DNA of 64,000 nt from Streptococcus porcinus (GTDB taxonomy: Bacteria; Bacillota; Bacilli; Lactobacillales; Streptococcaceae), in contig NZ_LR594036.1 in assembly GCF_901542335.1 (NCBI RefSeq), positions 1,302,001 to 1,366,000 of the forward strand. The letters run 5' to 3'. The notes beneath the pieces were generated by a model. The model did no database searches, was not told the DNA's origin, and saw only the letters and a list, made by a program, of their open reading frames with translations. This document shows, piece after piece, positions 48,117 to 55,806 of the stretch (positions are counted from its first letter, which is position 1; each line of letters opens with the position of its first letter). A program made the position numbers and the translations under genes.

Positions 48117-48491
48117 TTATTTGACTTTGTCCAGATAAAAATAAATCTTATCACCCTTTTTGACCTTCAAAACATTGGCAGCTTTTGTTGCCATCTTTCC
48201 ATTAACTTTGTAAAACCAATAAATATTTTCATTTGGTTTTTGCTTATAGCCATCAATTGAGGTAATAAAGCCATTTTTTTCTTTAATCTTATAGTTATCC
48301 TTTAAGACGTCCATGACTGTATCTCCCTTTTTAAAGGTCACCTTTTCGTCAACTTTGTTCGTATCTTCCTTAACAATAAGATGGACATAGGCCTCTTCTT
48401 TAGGTTTTGACATATTTTGTCCTTGTTGAGTACATGCCACAAAAAGAAAGCTGCTTAGGCAGATTAGAATAAGTTTAAACCATTTTCTCAT
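48117..48491 (-). CDS. DUF4430-domain lipoprotein
   Basis: 124 residues. The signal peptide ends in a lipobox FLFVAC (Cys20). The remaining domain (about 35-124), with TVMDVLKDNY and NIYWFYKVNGKMATKAAN, is DUF4430, related to the beta domain of transcobalamin and to a fold used for ligand capture. It overlaps the ECF S component gene by 17 bases and is translationally coupled with it, so the lipoprotein likely presents the ligand to the transporter. Confidence 0.85.
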   Translation of the reverse strand: MRKWFKLILICLSSFLFVACTQQGQNMSKPKEEAYVHLIVKEDTNKVDEKVTFKKGDTVMDVLKDNYKIKEKNGFITSIDGYKQKPNENIYWFYKVNGKMATKAANVLKVKKGDKIYFYLDKVK

Positions 48492-48978
48492 TGAATAACC
48501 TCCGAAATAACGTTAATAAAACAGGATAGAAAATTAAGGTCGATAAAGCATGTAAGAGATTAAAAGTCATCCCTGACAAAACATAAGTCCACCAAGGCAT
48601 GCTATAAAGATAAGCAAAACAAGAATCTATCACAAAGCCGTACAGTAAAGCAAGAAAAGCCGCTGATAAGGATTGCATGAGCATTCGATAGACCTTAATT
48701 TTTCGACTAAGAGGAAAGATAAGAAAGCGCCAAATAGCCATGATAATAGTAAAAGTCGTAATTTGCCAAAATACCCAGGGACCGAAACCTAACAAAAACG
48801 AAGTTAACAAGATACTGATAAACATAACTAAAAAGGCTTCATAATAGCTAAGGGTAATTGTTGCGATAAAAAATAGAGCGGTAACCGGCTGAATATTTGG
48901 CAAGTGACTGAAAGCCATTCGTAAAACAAAGGCTAAGGCCGCTAAGATTGCAATTCGGGCAATTTTCTTGGATGACAT
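48475..48978 (-). CDS. ECF transporter S component, substrate uncertain
   Basis: 167 residues with about five or six transmembrane helices and the S-component N-terminus IARIAILAALAFVLRMAF with small residues on the helix face that meets EcfT. It would use a shared EcfAAT module encoded elsewhere. Pairing with a DUF4430 lipoprotein suggests a cobalamin-like or tetrapyrrole substrate, consistent with the cobalamin-using QueG in this window, but this is inference only. Confidence 0.75.
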   Translation of the reverse strand: MSSKKIARIAILAALAFVLRMAFSHLPNIQPVTALFFIATITLSYYEAFLVMFISILLTSFLLGFGPWVFWQITTFTIIMAIWRFLIFPLSRKIKVYRMLMQSLSAAFLALLYGFVIDSCFAYLYSMPWWTYVLSGMTFNLLHALSTLIFYPVLLTLFRRLFNEKMV

Positions 48979-49201
48979 AAACTTACTTTCTATTGTTTTA
49001 CTCTATTATGACAGAATTAGAAAAACTTTTCTAGTCTTTAACCTGACAAAAACTCTAAAACAAATAATTCCATCACCTAACTATAAAGTAAGTATGGGAA
49101 ATCTTTAACTTTTTCCCTGAATTTGCTTAAAATGTATGATAATGTAAGAATATAGTGAGGAAGTTTTGATTTTTTCAACCTTTTAAGGTACAATAACAAT
49201 A

Positions 49202-50047
49202 ATGAGAAGAAGAATAAAACCTATTGTAGTGCTTGTTTTCTTTCTTTTGTTTGCATTATTATTAATAATTGGTAAGACACATTCAGACCAAGTAAAGGAA
49301 AAAGAGCTTCAGCTCGCCAAATCAAGTGTCCCAATTATTTCCAGCAAAGAAAAGACAAAAAGCTCCAGCACTAGCGACACCGAAGAATTTATCCTAAATC
49401 CAATTGTCGATGTCTCAGGCTGGCAGCTTCCTAGCGAGATTGATTACGATACCTTATGCAAAAACATTTCTGGAGCAATAGTTCGTGTTTTTGGTGGATC
49501 ACAAATCACTTCAAAAAACAATGCTGCCTACACTACTGGGATTGACAAATCTTTCAAAACACACATTAAAGAATTCCAAAAAAGAAAAGTACCTGTTGCT
49601 GTGTACAGCTATGCTTTGGGATCTAGTACTAAAGAAATGCGTGCCGAGGCACAAACATTTTATAAAAATGCCTCTCCCTTTAATCCAACCTATTACTGGA
49701 TCGATGTGGAAGAAGCAACTATGAAAGATATGAACAAGGGCGTTAAAGCTTTTCGAGAAGAACTGAAACGGTTAGGAGCTGAAAATGTCGGTCTTTATAT
49801 TGGAACTTATTTCATGGCTGAACAAAACATTTCTACAGAAGGCTTTGATGCTGTTTGGATTCCAACCTATGGTAGCGATTCAGGTTACTATGAGGCCGCT
49901 CCTAATACTAAATTAAACTATGATTTACATCAATATACTTCTCAGGGCTATCTGTCTGGCTTCTCTAAACCACTGGATTTAAACCAGATTGCGGTTAACA
50001 AGAACACAAAAAAAACATATGAAAAGCTTTTTGGAAAAGTTAAATAA
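49202..50047 (+). CDS. GH25-family lysozyme (N-acetylmuramidase), membrane anchored or secreted
   Basis: 281 residues. The N-terminus MRRRIKPIVVLVFFLLFALLL is a signal peptide or anchor with no cysteine lipobox; a short Ser/Lys/Thr linker follows (about 35-60). The GH25 domain (about 68-278) has IVDVSGWQ, VAVYSYALG and the catalytic DxE in YYWIDVEEA. No cell-wall-binding repeats are seen, so its wall contact is unclear. TTGATT(49166)-17-TACAAT(49189-49194) ends 7 bases before the ATG and no ribosome binding site is visible, suggesting a leaderless mRNA. Confidence 0.85.
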   Translation: MRRRIKPIVVLVFFLLFALLLIIGKTHSDQVKEKELQLAKSSVPIISSKEKTKSSSTSDTEEFILNPIVDVSGWQLPSEIDYDTLCKNISGAIVRVFGGSQITSKNNAAYTTGIDKSFKTHIKEFQKRKVPVAVYSYALGSSTKEMRAEAQTFYKNASPFNPTYYWIDVEEATMKDMNKGVKAFREELKRLGAENVGLYIGTYFMAEQNISTEGFDAVWIPTYGSDSGYYEAAPNTKLNYDLHQYTSQGYLSGFSKPLDLNQIAVNKNTKKTYEKLFGKVK

Positions 50048-50058
50048 GTGTAAAACGC

Positions 50059-50105
50059 AGATTGAAGGAAAAATCTTATTGGACAGTTTTTCTTCAATCT
50101 TTTTC
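50059..50105 (+). terminator. Terminator of the lysozyme gene, 42-base repeat hairpin
   Basis: AGATTGAAG (50059) pairs with CTTCAATCT (50100), with A5/T5 extension inside; TTTTC follows. It is the same length and similar in sequence to the hairpin at 12273-12314. Confidence 0.85.
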
Positions 50106-50276
50106 TTTGCCAACAATAAACAGACTTAGAAAGTCATCTGTTTCACCCTTAACTTTTTTCTCTGCTTGCTTATTGAAAGGGGAATCCTAGACTCTAAAAG
50201 AGGGAACTCTGTTAAGTTCTCTAAACTTGACAAGGATTTATTGAAAAGATTATAATAGTCTCAAATATAAAAAAAT

Positions 50277-50360
50277 GTCACAGAGGAGTGCTTTGGCTGA
50301 GATCGCATGTGCGAAATCCTAACAACCTGATCTTGTTAATACAAGCGTAGGGATTGTGAA
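50277..50360 (+). ncRNA. TPP riboswitch (THI box)
   Basis: The P1 stem is TCACA (50278-50282) with TGTGA (50355-50359). The core reads GGAGTGCTTTGGCTGAGATC, then an ATGTGCGAAATCCT arm, ACCTGATC and AAGCGTAGGGA, the conserved thiamine pyrophosphate-binding segments. It precedes thiT by about 55 bases. No clear terminator follows, so translational control is likely. Confidence 0.95.
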
Positions 50361-50414
50361 CTTGAATTCTATCTTATGATTTCAGGCTCTTTTTGTGAAG
50401 AAAAGGAGTTTTTT

Positions 50415-50978
50415 ATGTCTCAAAATCTGAATATTAAGTATTTGGTTGAAGCTGCTATATTTGCTGCACTAGCTATGGTACTTTCGTTTATTCCTGATTT
50501 CTTTAGTTGGTTTAGCCCCTCATTTGGAGCTATTCCACTGGTTCTTTTTGCACTACGCCGTGGGTTGAAATATGGAATTTTATCTGGGCTTATTTGGGGG
50601 CTACTCCATTTTGTTCTAGGGAAAGTCTATTATCTGAGTATGTCACAAGTTTTTATTGAGTATATTTTAGCCTTCACTTCAATGGGCCTAGCAGGACTTT
50701 TTTCAGAACATTTGCATAAGGCTCTTATAGAGCAACAGACAACAAAAGCAACCAATATTGCCCTCTTCGCTGCTTTTATTGCTACTGCAACGCGTTATCT
50801 TTGGCACTTTTTTGCCGGAATCCTTTTTTGGGGATCATATGCTCCAAAAGGGGTATCTCCTCTGTGGTATTCATTCACTGTAAATGGCACCGCAGGTGCT
50901 TTTACTCTAATTCTAGTAGCAATAGCCATCCTTCTTTTAATCCGAACTCAAAGGCAATTTTTTGCACCCAAAGACTAA
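50415..50978 (+). CDS. thiT: Thiamine ECF transporter S component ThiT
   Basis: 187 residues from ATG 50415 (AAAGGAG 6 bases upstream; the longer frame covers the leader). Six transmembrane helices; N-terminus NIKYLVEAAIFAALAMVLSFIP, ending with LLIRTQRQFF. The thiamine-binding residues of ThiT occur in helices 4-6 (RYLWHFFAGILFWGSYAP). It is governed by the TPP riboswitch, confirming thiamine as the substrate, and shares EcfAAT from elsewhere. Confidence 0.95.
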   Translation: MSQNLNIKYLVEAAIFAALAMVLSFIPDFFSWFSPSFGAIPLVLFALRRGLKYGILSGLIWGLLHFVLGKVYYLSMSQVFIEYILAFTSMGLAGLFSEHLHKALIEQQTTKATNIALFAAFIATATRYLWHFFAGILFWGSYAPKGVSPLWYSFTVNGTAGAFTLILVAIAILLLIRTQRQFFAPKD

Positions 50979-51062
50979 TGAAAATGCACACTTAACGAAC
51001 TTTTCAAAAAATGGTATAATAAGTTATTATACCGTTTTTATTTTGCTCTAAAGGAAGGGTCT

Positions 51063-51536
51063 ATGGCAAAGAAGAAGAAACTAAAAAAAATACTAGTTGA
51101 GCAAATACTAGATAAAGCCCATATTAGCTATGATAGCCTAACTTTGGATGCTTTTAAGGAAGAACTACCGGAGGGTATTGAGAAAGCTGATATTTATAAA
51201 ACGTTAGCCCTCATTGGCGATAAAACAGGACCAGTGATTGGGATTATTCCAATCACTGAGCACTTATCAGAAAAGAAATTGGCGCAAATTTCAGGTAATA
51301 AAAAGGTCAGTATGATTCCACAAAAGAATCTGCAACAAACAACGGGTTACATACATGGTGCTAACAATCCTATCGGTATTCGTCAAAAACATCATTTTCC
51401 CATTGTTATCGACCTCATCGCTAAAGAAAAAGGCAGGCTGATTGTCTCTGCCGGGGAAATTGGCCGTTCAATTCGTATTAGTAGTCAAGAGCTTGCTGAT
51501 TTTGTCAAAGCTCAATTTGCAGATATAAAGGAGTAA
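51063..51536 (+). CDS. YbaK/EbsC-type aminoacyl-tRNA deacylase
   Basis: 157 residues of the YbaK/ProX fold. KLKKILVEQILDKAHISYDSLTL at the N-terminus, and GAVYIHGANNPIGIRQKH-like wording (TTGYIHGANNPIGIRQ) at about 93, and a C-terminal SAGEIGRSIRIS are typical of Cys-tRNA(Pro) deacylases. The protein would clear mischarged tRNA. AGGAAGGG precedes the start. It is the first of a close cluster with the YccF and phosphatase genes. Confidence 0.87.
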   Translation: MAKKKKLKKILVEQILDKAHISYDSLTLDAFKEELPEGIEKADIYKTLALIGDKTGPVIGIIPITEHLSEKKLAQISGNKKVSMIPQKNLQQTTGYIHGANNPIGIRQKHHFPIVIDLIAKEKGRLIVSAGEIGRSIRISSQELADFVKAQFADIKE

Positions 51537-51538
51537 TT

Positions 51539-51904
51539 ATGAAATTGCTAGGAAATATTATTTGGTTCATTTGTTCAGGTTTTTGGGCCTGGCTTAGTTG
51601 GACTTTTGTGGGATTCATTCTTTGTATCACTATCTTTGGACTACCACTTGGGTTACAATGTTTTAAGATTGGAAACTTTGGCCTTTTTCCCTTTGGAAAA
51701 GATATTATTATTGGTCAATCTGCAACAAACCTAATTTTTAATCTGATTTGGATAATTTTAGTCGGTTGGTCACTAGCGCTCGTACATTTAACTTCTGCCT
51801 TCTTACTCTGTATTTCCATTATCGGTATTCCTTTTGCCATTCAATCTCTCAAATTAGCTAGAATCAGTCTTTTCCCCTTCGGAGCTAAGATCGTGCATGT
51901 TTAG
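51539..51904 (+). CDS. YccF-family inner-membrane protein
   Basis: 121 residues with two similar halves, each a helix pair with a GLPLGLQCFKIGNFGLFPFGKDI-type end (in the second half GIPFAIQSLKLARISLFPFGAKI). This is the YccF domain duplication. Function unknown. It starts 2 bases after the ybaK-like stop and shares its transcript. An AAAGGAG site precedes the ATG. Confidence 0.85.
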   Translation: MKLLGNIIWFICSGFWAWLSWTFVGFILCITIFGLPLGLQCFKIGNFGLFPFGKDIIIGQSATNLIFNLIWIILVGWSLALVHLTSAFLLCISIIGIPFAIQSLKLARISLFPFGAKIVHV

Positions 51905-51917
51905 GAGATAAGGTATT

Positions 51918-52535
51918 ATGAAATTTTACTTTGTTAGACATGGCAAAACCGAGTGGAACTTGGAAGGACGCTTTCAAGGTGGTTCTGGTGATTCACCCCT
52001 TTTAGAAGAATCTTATCAAGAAATCAAAGCACTAGGGCATTATCTCAAATCTGTACCCTTTGATGCTATCTACTCTAGTGATTTAAAAAGAGCCCAAAAA
52101 ACAGCTCATTTACTTGCTAAAGCTGCTAATCTTGATTTAACCATTCACTATAATGAAGCACTTAGAGAATGGCATTTAGGAAAATTAGAAGGGGCTAAAA
52201 TAGCCACTATGAGTGCCATTTATCCAAGTCAGATGGCTGCCTTTACCCACAACTTAGCCAAATTTAATAGTAGTCAATTTGAAGCTGAATCCATTCATCA
52301 GACCACAAGTCGTGTCAAAGAATTTATTATGGATTTTAAAGATAAAAATTACCAGAACGTCTTGATTGTTGGCCACGGAGCTAATCTAACAGCTTCTATC
52401 AGGTCCCTGCTTGGCTATGAACCTGCCCTTTTAAGAGCTTTAGGTGGCCTGAATAATCTGAGCCTGACAGTTCTAGAAACAGACGATTTTAAAACTTTTA
52501 AGTGCTTAACCTGGAACGATAAGTCCTACTTATAA
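51918..52535 (+). CDS. Histidine phosphatase (phosphoglycerate mutase-like)
   Basis: 205 residues. The RHG motif is FVRHGKTEWNLEGRFQGG with the catalytic His; further catalytic residues occur in SSDLKRAQKTA, LREWHLGKLEG and LIVGHGANL. These enzymes act on phosphate esters; the substrate of this short version is unknown. It is the last gene of the ybaK-like/yccF/phosphatase unit, closed by a terminator. Confidence 0.88.
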   Translation: MKFYFVRHGKTEWNLEGRFQGGSGDSPLLEESYQEIKALGHYLKSVPFDAIYSSDLKRAQKTAHLLAKAANLDLTIHYNEALREWHLGKLEGAKIATMSAIYPSQMAAFTHNLAKFNSSQFEAESIHQTTSRVKEFIMDFKDKNYQNVLIVGHGANLTASIRSLLGYEPALLRALGGLNNLSLTVLETDDFKTFKCLTWNDKSYL

Positions 52536-52555
52536 GTTATTAGATTAGAAATAAT

Positions 52556-52586
52556 AAAATGAGTTGCTATAAAGGCAGCTCATTTT
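52556..52586. terminator. Shared terminator between convergent genes
   Basis: AAAATGAGTTGC and GCAGCTCATTTT pair over 12 bp (one mismatch or G-U), with a 7-base loop, between the phosphatase (plus) and HAD hydrolase (minus) genes. Confidence 0.88.
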
Positions 52587-52590
52587 AACG

Positions 52591-53493
52591 TTATTTAGAA
52601 TATTTCATTCGTAACACTTTTTCTTGATTTTTAGACAACCTCAATAAGGTTACTACTCTATCAATGCTGATATTACTTTCTAAAAGCCGTTCAGCGGCCA
52701 TCATCAAGCCATTATTCAATCCCATCTCAAGAATAGGATTTTTCTTATCATTCATATCAAAGATTACTTTATTATCTGGTAAATCAAAAAGAACTTTGAC
52801 AGCACCAAAAAGTTGTTCGAAATTATCAATAGCTACATCGTAAACTGGTTTAATCCCAGGTTTCAAACTCCTCCCTCGATGATTAAACCACATGGAGTGC
52901 CATCCGCCATTGAAGGCCCCCATAACATCATTATCGTAAGAGTCCCCAACATATAATGTTGTTTGAGGATTCATACTAAACTGTTCTGCAGCAAGATTAA
53001 AAATTTCTTTTTCGGGTTTTTGGAAACCAGTGGCCTGACTGACAATAACACATTTTGGATCAACATAATCATAAAGTCCTAACTTTCTGACTTTTTTTAA
53101 TTGATGTTCAGTTGGTCCATTGGTAATAATCCCCATAGGCACACCCTTAGATTTTAGAAAATCCAAAGTCATACGCATCTCATCCAACATAGTAATGTTT
53201 TCAAGTTCATGTTCATAAACTTCTTGAAAATAAGTTCCTTCTTCCTGCCTAATCTCTGGGTAACCAAATTCTAGCAAGGTTTCACGACAACGCCAAAACC
53301 TAAAATATTCTGTTGTCCACTCACCCGTCATAACACGCGGAAAGCCAATGTCAGAGTAATGGCGAAAACGGATGTAAGCTTGACTTATTGCAGCCATATT
53401 AAACTCTGGAAAACATTTTTCCATAGCTTTTCTATACGGTGCTTGCTGGTCATAGATTGTATCATCAACATCAAAAACAATGGCTGTAATCAT
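52591..53493 (-). CDS. HAD-superfamily hydrolase with C-terminal extension (YjjG-like)
   Basis: 300 residues from ATG 53493; an upstream ATG at 53526 abuts the -10 box TATAAT (53532-53527) and would not be transcribed in full. Motif I is VFDVDDTIYDQQ, motif II IITNGPTEHQL, motif III KPEKEIFNLA and motif IV YVGDSYDNDVMGA. The extra C-terminal 75 residues form a helical domain of unknown role. YjjG-type enzymes dephosphorylate nucleotides and other small phosphates. Confidence 0.85.
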   Translation of the reverse strand: MITAIVFDVDDTIYDQQAPYRKAMEKCFPEFNMAAISQAYIRFRHYSDIGFPRVMTGEWTTEYFRFWRCRETLLEFGYPEIRQEEGTYFQEVYEHELENITMLDEMRMTLDFLKSKGVPMGIITNGPTEHQLKKVRKLGLYDYVDPKCVIVSQATGFQKPEKEIFNLAAEQFSMNPQTTLYVGDSYDNDVMGAFNGGWHSMWFNHRGRSLKPGIKPVYDVAIDNFEQLFGAVKVLFDLPDNKVIFDMNDKKNPILEMGLNNGLMMAAERLLESNISIDRVVTLLRLSKNQEKVLRMKYSK

Positions 53494-53638
53494 AGATCTC
53501 TTTTCTTTCTGGGTAATATCTGTCATATTATACTATTTTCTTTTATGCTTTTCAATTATAGAAATAGTTGTGTGTGTCTGAAAGCTTGAGATTAGTCGAT
53601 ACCCAATAAGTTTTAGAAAACTACACTTAACCTTTAAG

Positions 53639-53674
53639 AAGACTGAAATAAGAATTTTTGCTTATTTCAGTCTT
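53639..53674. terminator. Strong hairpin upstream of the HAD hydrolase promoter
   Basis: AAGACTGAAATAAG and CTTATTTCAGTCTT form a perfect 14-bp stem with an 8-base loop. A U-tract is lacking on both strands. It may terminate or stabilise a transcript from the decayed gene at 53883-54185. The stretch 53675-53882 shows nothing else. Confidence 0.6.
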
Positions 53675-53882
53675 GACGTTATCGTTTTAATTATATTCAA
53701 TAAGGCTCGATTTACTAAGAAAGTCCTATTTGCCTTAATTGGCTTGGTGTAAAAGTTCGCCCTTTAACGGCTTTTTTCTTATTTTAATATAAGAAATACG
53801 GCACTTTTTAATCTTCCTTGCAACTCAAAACACGTAAAAAGCACTAAAAAATAAAGATTTTTAGTCTTTTAATATTTTTATT

Positions 53883-54185
53883 TTACCCTGAACTATTCCA
53901 GCTCTTACCTTTATTAAGTAACGGTTTAAATCTCTGATTATCAATCAAATTAGATAATTGTATATCATCAAAATCTGAAAAAGATCTCGCATGATATCGT
54001 AAAGCTAACCGTCCAAGCTATTTCTCTCTGTTAGTTAAATGCCAATATCCTTGATATATTTATTTAAAAACAGAGACTAGCTTTCCTTTTACATAAATAC
54101 AATATGCTATATATTCCTTCTTATTATTCTTTAGACTCATAATGTAGAATTGAGACGGATGATTTTTTATAAGTACTCTCAAATT
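53883..54185 (-). pseudogene. Decayed gene of unknown family
   Basis: One minus-strand frame reads a protein-like text of about 100 codons interrupted by two stops: NHPSQFYIMSLKNNKKEYIAYC, then a stop, YQGYWHLTNREK, then TAG, and LGRLALRYHARSFSDFDDI through LLNKGKSWNSSG and a stop. The amino acid usage looks like a real protein. I do not recognise it. It lies between the HAD hydrolase and the ABC-F operon in an AT-rich stretch that otherwise has no reading frame. Confidence 0.5.
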
Positions 54186-54331
54186 TTAGCCTTGACTATT
54201 AAGTACAAGTGAAAAATCAAGATTTTAAATGTATAAAAAACAAAACATAAAATGCTAATAAATCAATCTTTCATGTTTTGCATTTTGAAATAAACTCTTT
54301 TGCAGTCCTCAAATTTCAAGTGAGGGTGTTG

Positions 54332-54368
54332 AAAAAAACTCCAACTGATAGTAGCAACTAATTGGAGT
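54332..54368 (-). terminator. Terminator of the ABC-F operon
   Basis: ACTCCAA and TTGGAGT pair, with partial pairing further in, and on the minus strand U7 follows (54338-54332). It lies 20 bases behind the ABC-F stop. Confidence 0.85.
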
Positions 54369-54389
54369 CAGTATTTGATAACCTCTACA

Positions 54390-55784
54390 CTAAAAATAAT
54401 TTTCAAGAAACACTTCATTATCTCTGATTTGCATACTTTTGAAATGAATATTTTTCTGTATATATGTATCATGACAAACTAATAGAACTGAACCAGGAAA
54501 ATCCAGTAAAAAATCTTCAAATGCAGCTAATGAATTAATGTCAAGAAAATTAGTCGGTTCATCTAAAATAAGAAAATTCGAATTACTTAAAAGAGTCAAA
54601 GCGAGTTGCCCCTTCACTTGTTCTCCCCCAGAAAGATTTTTACACGGAATAAAAATTTTATCTTTTTTTAAGCCCAACATCGCTAATAAATTTATAATCA
54701 ATCTCTCGTTTTGAATACTTATACTATAAATATTTTCAAAAAGAGACTTTTCCTTATTAAGTAAATCTAAATTTTGACTAAAGTAACCAATTTTTAAATC
54801 ATTAGAAAAATATCCGTCAATATCTTTTTCCACTATACTTTTTAACAAAGTACTTTTTCCAGATTTATTTCTTCCTGTTAGTAGCCATCTTTCACCAAAT
54901 TTCATTTTAATCATAGGTAACTTTAACTCTATAAATTTTGTTTTAAAATTACCTTCTTCTATTCGTATCAACGTTCTAGGAGAATTGTTTTCTAAGTGAC
55001 CTATTGATTTAAATTTAATAAATGCTTGAGCAGGAATCTTAGGAGGTTCAGATAACCGACTTATCCTTTTTTCAATAGCTTTTGCAGACTTTGCAATAGC
55101 TTTTGCTTGACTATCATAACTCCCCATTTTTGAACGAACTTTCCAATCCGAGTTACTAACTTTTGAAGTTTTCTTCTTTGATATTTTTTGGGACCTGATC
55201 TTTTTATTTTCCAGTTCTTCAGTTAATCTTGCAACTTCATTTTTATAATGAGTCATCTCCCTCTCTAATTGTTTCCTCTTTTTATTCTTTTGGTCTTCAA
55301 ATTCACTAAAATTTCCTACATAAGTCTCTATTTCACGTTCATCAATGAAAAATATTCTTTCGGGAATACAATCAAGTAAAAAGCGATCGTGACTAACAAT
55401 AATAATTGTACCTTTGAATCTTAATAATTTATGAATTAGCCATTGAACATTTTCTTGATCCAAATGTGAAGTGGGCTCATCCAGAACTAACATTGATGGT
55501 GATAAGGAAAATGCTTTCTTTAATAGTCTCAGAGTTACTTCACCTCCAGACCCATCTTTCAATTCTTTTATTTGTGGAACATACGCTATATCACCTTTTC
55601 TGACTATTTCACCGCTATAGTCAGAGTCTTCATTGATAATCATTCTTAGCAATGTTGTTTTACCTGAACCATTAGCCCCTACTATGCCTATTCGTTCGCC
55701 TTGATAAACGGTTAAATCGGAAATATTAAATAATATTCGAGAGAAGATTTGTTTGCTAATATTTCTCAGTCGAATAGCTTCCAT
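54390..55784 (-). CDS. ABC-F ATPase (ribosome-protection/self-resistance type)
   Basis: 464 residues with two nucleotide-binding domains and no membrane segments. NBD1: GANGSGKTTLLRM, an unusual signature GSGGEVTLR, VLDEPTSHLD. A basic, charged linker (about 165-235, KKTSKVSNSDWKVRSKMG) would reach the peptidyl-transferase centre. NBD2: GRNKSGKSTLLKS, LSGGEQVKGQ, ILDEPTNFLD. It resembles the Vga/Lsa/Msr group of antibiotic-resistance ABC-F proteins more than the housekeeping Uup/EttA. It is 22 bases downstream of an ABC exporter, a combination seen where a producer or target cell protects its ribosomes from a translation inhibitor. Confidence 0.85.
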   Translation of the reverse strand: MEAIRLRNISKQIFSRILFNISDLTVYQGERIGIVGANGSGKTTLLRMIINEDSDYSGEIVRKGDIAYVPQIKELKDGSGGEVTLRLLKKAFSLSPSMLVLDEPTSHLDQENVQWLIHKLLRFKGTIIIVSHDRFLLDCIPERIFFIDEREIETYVGNFSEFEDQKNKKRKQLEREMTHYKNEVARLTEELENKKIRSQKISKKKTSKVSNSDWKVRSKMGSYDSQAKAIAKSAKAIEKRISRLSEPPKIPAQAFIKFKSIGHLENNSPRTLIRIEEGNFKTKFIELKLPMIKMKFGERWLLTGRNKSGKSTLLKSIVEKDIDGYFSNDLKIGYFSQNLDLLNKEKSLFENIYSISIQNERLIINLLAMLGLKKDKIFIPCKNLSGGEQVKGQLALTLLSNSNFLILDEPTNFLDINSLAAFEDFLLDFPGSVLLVCHDTYIQKNIHFKSMQIRDNEVFLENYF

Positions 55785-55806
55785 TTATTACTCCTCCTTA
55801 ATTTAA

